Part shown: positions 60,822 to 64,000 of the stretch, piece by piece
Layout of the letters: every line of letters starts with the position of its first letter
Numbering within the stretch: position 1 is the stretch's first letter
Assembly (NCBI GenBank): GCA_947683625.1
Contig: CANTUR010000639.1
Location: forward strand, 248,001 to 312,000
Source: Mallotus nudiflorus
Taxonomy: Eukaryota > Streptophyta > Magnoliopsida > Malpighiales > Euphorbiaceae
DNA: 64,000 nucleotides
Reading direction: 5' to 3'
Made by a program: the position numbers and the translations under genes
The notes under the pieces: model-generated
What the model was told of the DNA's origin: nothing
Databases searched by the model: none
What the model saw: the letters and a program-made list of their open reading frames with translations, nothing else

Positions 60822-62062
60822 TTCCCTCTCTCTTGAAGATGATTCGCCCTCGAATCATAGCCATCTTCTAAAGTTGATAAATTTGCAAATCCTCCAGGGT
60901 CAAACAAAAACTTCTTGGTTGAAAACTTTATCTTCACAATAAGTATTGCAACACTTGTTTTATGGATGAAGTATGGCAACATGATAAACCTGTTTGAAAC
61001 AACAAAACTAGGCAATTGATGAAGAATTTGGTTAGTGATAAACAAAACATCCTTGTACGTAGGTACAAGTATAGGTTGGCTCACATCACTCATTTTTGTA
61101 CAATCATTTATTTTCTTTTCAGTCATGACTAGCTTGTTTTCTCTCACAAAGTGTTTCCCATTTTCCTCACTTTTCTCACTCAACTCATTTGTAGCACTTG
61201 GCTCACTTTTTCCTTTTCTCTCAACTTCATAGGTTTCCTTCCCCAAAGCATTCCTTAATGAAGATGGAAACTCTTCACTTTGTTGATTAGCGCACATGTC
61301 TTCAATAATTGCCTTTGGTGGTGAAGTTTCAATTTGGCACTCTTCCTCATTGCCCTTTTTCTCAACTAGTTGCTTAACCAATTCACTGACTTCAACACCT
61401 TCACTTTCCTTAGATTCACACACCATTATTGTCTCCTCACAAATACTCACTTTCTTTTCATACTCCAAAGCTAGTTTAATTATAACCTTCAAAGAAATAG
61501 AAGATTCTAATTGCACTTCTTTCTTCAATCTCTTACCAATCTCACACTTAAGCCCATTGATGAATTTTGCAACTTTCCGCCTTTCGAATTCACCTACATC
61601 ACTTGCAATTACAAGCAACTTAAATTTTTTAACATAATTAGCAACACATAACTCATCACCTTGTTTAAGCCTTTGTAATTTAAGACGAAATTTATCCCTA
61701 ACTTCAGAAGGAATAAAATGTCTAGTCATTAATCTCTTCATTATCTCCCAATTTTTAATCTCACTAGGCCCATTCATGCTCCACGATGCCATCAAATCCT
61801 TCCACCATATAGCAGCATCACCCAAAAATTTACAAGAGGCAGCTTTACACTTTTGGAAATCACTTAATTCAAGAGAGTCAAATATCTCCTCTATTTGTTG
61901 CACCCATTCCAAATAAATATAAGGATCGTCCCTACCAAGAAAATAAGGCATATCCATGCTAAAAAAAAAAAATAGGTTTGAAAAGATATAGAAAAAAAAA
62001 ATCCTCACAAAGCACTCCCTTACGTGTTTATACTCAAGAATGTGAATGCTCTCGTGTTTCAC
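60758..62062 (-). CDS. Gag-like protein, copy 3
   Basis: Same 434-codon open frame as the other two copies, identical in protein to copy 2. It lies directly after LTR4 in transcription direction, so it would be the first gag read from the outermost 5' LTR. Confidence 0.8.
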   Translation of the reverse strand: MKHESIHILEYKHVRECFVRIFFFYIFSNLFFFFSMDMPYFLGRDDPYIYLEWVQQIEEIFDSLELSDFQKCKAASCKFLGDAAIWWKDLMASWSMNGPSEIKNWEIMKRLMTRHFIPSEVRDKFRLKLQRLKQGDELCVANYVKKFKLLVIASDVGEFERRKVAKFINGLKCEIGKRLKKEVQLESSISLKVIIKLALEYEKKVSICEETIMVCESKESEGVEVSELVKQLVEKKGNEEECQIETSPPKAIIEDMCANQQSEEFPSSLRNALGKETYEVERKGKSEPSATNELSEKSEENGKHFVRENKLVMTEKKINDCTKMSDVSQPILVPTYKDVLFITNQILHQLPSFVVSNRFIMLPYFIHKTSVAILIVKIKFSTKKFLFDPGGFANLSTLEDGYDSRANHLQERGNNMNPKRDQKCSNMKNSSYLA

Positions 62063-62175
62063 AAAATTTTTTTTTTTTTCAATTTATGAAGAATTTAGAA
62101 GAAGAAAAGAATAGATAATACATAAAAAATAAAGGATACGTAACCAAACCTTGAAGTTTGGCTCTGATACCAAAC

Positions 62176-62974
62176 TGATACGAACCCTACCTATAAAAGA
62201 GATAGAACGCGCATCCAACTTTGAATATTAGCCCAAGGATCATCAAGGATAGTTGTGTTGATGGAGCTAAACCCCTTGCTTATTAAATTGAAGCAAGATA
62301 CTTAGCTATTATAAGATGAACAATCACACAATTCTAAGTTTAATCTAACCTAGCAATTGTAATGAAAGGTAGAAGTGAAACAATTCAAGTAAACTTGCAA
62401 AGTTTCAAAAGAACAAAGTTTAAGGAAAAACCTTACTTTCAATATTTCAATCTTATTTTTTTCAAAAATTCGTTTTACATGTTTGTAGCCCTTATATAGG
62501 CATGTAAACAACCTAATCCTTGAAGGAAAAGGTTCTATTCCTTATTCCCAAAGATACCTATATAGGAAAATCCTTAATTAAGGAGATTTCCTTTAAAATA
62601 AGACAACTAATGACAACTCATCTTTGAAAAGTCAAAATTGACAACTCATTACAATTCATGACAACTAAGCAAAATGATAACTCATGACAACTAAGCATTA
62701 AAGCATGCCATGTCACATGCCATGTCATATGTTGACCATTGACCATTGACTTTGACTTGTTGACTATTTGACTTTGACTTTGACTTGTTGACTTTGACTT
62801 GGAATATTCTTGAATCTTCTTGAATCTTCTTGAATCTTCCTTATTGACTCCAAAATAAGAAAATAAATCAAAATTCGTCCAATCAAGCTAATTAATTTCA
62901 GAATAGGAAATTAAGCTAATTAACTTGAATTCTTCATATTCGGGCACTTTTGATCCCTTTTAGGGTTCATATTA
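62176..62974 (-). repeat. LTR4 of the gag-only element (outer 5' LTR)
   Basis: 799 bp. It differs from LTR1-3 by an 18-bp or so expansion of the TTGACTTTGACT repeat near 62760-62790 and a few base changes (for example TTAACTTGAAT for GTAGCTTGAAT). Its flank is the right copy of the ATGTG duplication. Confidence 0.85.
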
Positions 62975-62979
62975 ATGTG

Positions 62980-63360
62980 TGCTAATGCAGAATGGTAGAG
63001 TGGTTGCTTATGGTTTGAGGCAGTTGAAGAAGCACGAGCAGAATTATCCCACTCATGATCTAGAGATGGCAACAGTTGTATTCGCACTAAAGATCTGGAG
63101 GCATTATCTATACGGTGTCACTTGTGAGATATACATTGACCACAAGAGCTTGAAGTATATCTTCGAGTAGACGAATTTGAACTTAAGGCAAAGAAGATGG
63201 ATGAAACTTTTGAAAGACTACGATTGTTCGATTCTTTACCATCCAGGCAAGGCAAATGTAGTAGCTGATGCGTTGAGTAGGAAATTAGCAGGTAGTCTTG
63301 CCCACATTAGTACTGAGAGGAGATTGATTATTCAGGAGTTGCATGAGCTGATTAATTAGG
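62980..63360 (+). pseudogene. Gypsy RNase H, second half
   Basis: Continues the frame cut at 55767: VLMQNGRVVAYGLRQLKKHE, then YPTHDLEMATVVFALKIW with the conserved Glu and Leu, YIDHKSLKYIFE, and after a TAG, NLRQRRWMKLLKDYD and HPGKANVVADALSRK. This is the RT RNase H domain typical of Ty3/gypsy pol. Confidence 0.88.
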
Positions 63361-63369
63361 GTTTGCAGT

Positions 63370-64000
63370 GGAAAGTGACTAAAAAGTGCCTTTTAGCTCA
63401 GTTCAGAGTACAGTTTATGTACTTGGATAGAGTTAAAGCAGCTCAAATAAGGGACCCATAATTATAGAGAATTATGTTTGAGGTGTAACAGGGTCAATCC
63501 AAAGAGTTTGTGATTGCCAGTGAGGGAGTTCTACGCTTGGGTACTCAGTTGTGTGTGCCAGATGTTGATGATATGAGGAAAGAGATCTTAGAAGAGGCAC
63601 ATTTTTCTACTTATAATATTCATCCAAGTTCTACTAAGATGTATCATAATTTGAAGGATACATACTGGTGGAATGGAATAAAGAAGGATGTTACAGAATT
63701 TGTATCCAAGTGTCTCGCATGTCAGCAAGTGAAATTAGCGCATCAGAGGCCCTCAGGATTGGTACAGCCCATGCCTATCCCAGAGTGGAAGTGGGATATG
63801 ATTGCTATGGATTTTGTGACTGGTTTGCCTCGGACGACTGGTGGGTTTGATGCTATTTGGGTGATCATTGACAGGTTAACTAAGTCAACTCACTTTCTGC
63901 TAGTTAAAAAGACATACTCCACTAACAAGTTAGCACAGTTGTATGTCAGTAGAATTATTTGTCTTCATGGAGTTCCAGTGAGCATAATATCTAATAGAGG
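63370..64000 (+). pseudogene. Gypsy integrase, N-terminal part, cut by window end
   Basis: Frames give an H2C2 zinc-binding region (EEAHFSTYNIHPSSTKMYHN, then CLACQQVK) near 63590-63730 and the start of the catalytic core (KWDMIAMDFVTGLP with the first catalytic Asp, then DAIWVIIDRLTKSTHFL) up to the window edge. Stops near 63460 (TAA and TAG) and 63487 (TAA) interrupt the linker after RNase H. The rest of integrase and the 3' LTR lie outside. Confidence 0.85.

Larger units (their letters stand above)
55773..62974 (-). mobile_element. Gag-only LTR retrotransposon (TR-GAG type), three tandem copies
   Basis: An insertion flanked by ATGTG at 55768-55772 and 62975-62979. On the minus strand the order is LTR4, gag, LTR3, gag, LTR2, gag, LTR1, with a spacing of 2,134 bp between like points. 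LTRs are about 781 bp and the internal part about 1,353 bp, almost all gag frame. The host frame resumes exactly after it (GLGCV / VLMQNG). Such gag-only elements must use enzymes from other elements. The tandem state could come from LTR recombination or misassembly; LTR3 contains adapter sequence, so the copy number is not secure. Confidence 0.85.

Overview
The window is AT-rich nuclear DNA of a flowering plant, probably a dicot. It has spliced introns, AT microsatellites, plant-type retrotransposon lineages, Mutator-like (MULE), hAT and Tourist-like elements, and one spliced plant glycoside hydrolase family 9 gene. I cannot name the species. A stretch at about 60.05-60.12 kb matches a long-read sequencing adapter, so the assembly is PacBio-based and contains at least one artefact.

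Layout. 1-1.4 kb: 3' end of a Ty3/gypsy-type element (tandem repeats, polypurine tract, 3' LTR). 1.4-6.5 kb: AT-rich DNA with microsatellites and a foldback structure (4.6-5.6 kb). 6.55-8.4 kb: a retroelement derivative whose two LTR segments face each other, flanked by a 5-bp target duplication. 8.85-12.43 kb: a decayed L1-type LINE. 12.5-13.1 kb: a Tourist-like MITE. 13.5-17.9 kb: the only intact-looking host gene, a five-exon GH9 endoglucanase of 521 residues with two related MITEs in its long fourth intron. 19.09-34.56 kb: one Mutator-like element with long TIRs, a broken transposase gene and a GRF zinc-finger gene. It is swollen by three solo LTRs of about 3.25 kb from one family, one of them nested inside another in opposite orientation. 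35.37-36.19 kb: a TRIM. 37.38-42.69 and 42.85-47.53 kb: two neighbouring hAT elements with 8-bp duplications (exact for one, 6 of 8 for the other); one carries a Tourist-like MITE, the other a solo LTR and a hAT dimerisation-domain remnant. 49.65-64.0 kb: a decayed Ty3/gypsy element (3.0-kb 5' LTR, gag, protease, RT, RNase H, start of integrase). Its RNase H region is split by a 7.2-kb insertion of a gag-only LTR element present as LTR-gag-LTR-gag-LTR-gag-LTR.

How it fits together. Apart from the cellulase gene, nearly everything recognisable is a mobile element, and the nesting can be ordered by target-site duplications: MULE first, then solo LTRs A and B, then C into B; gypsy element first, then the gag-only element. 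I found no convincing new host-encoded system. The most valuable observations are the adapter sequence, the inverted-LTR insertion, the nested MULE with its GRF gene, and an LTR hairpin whose stem is kept while its loop changes.
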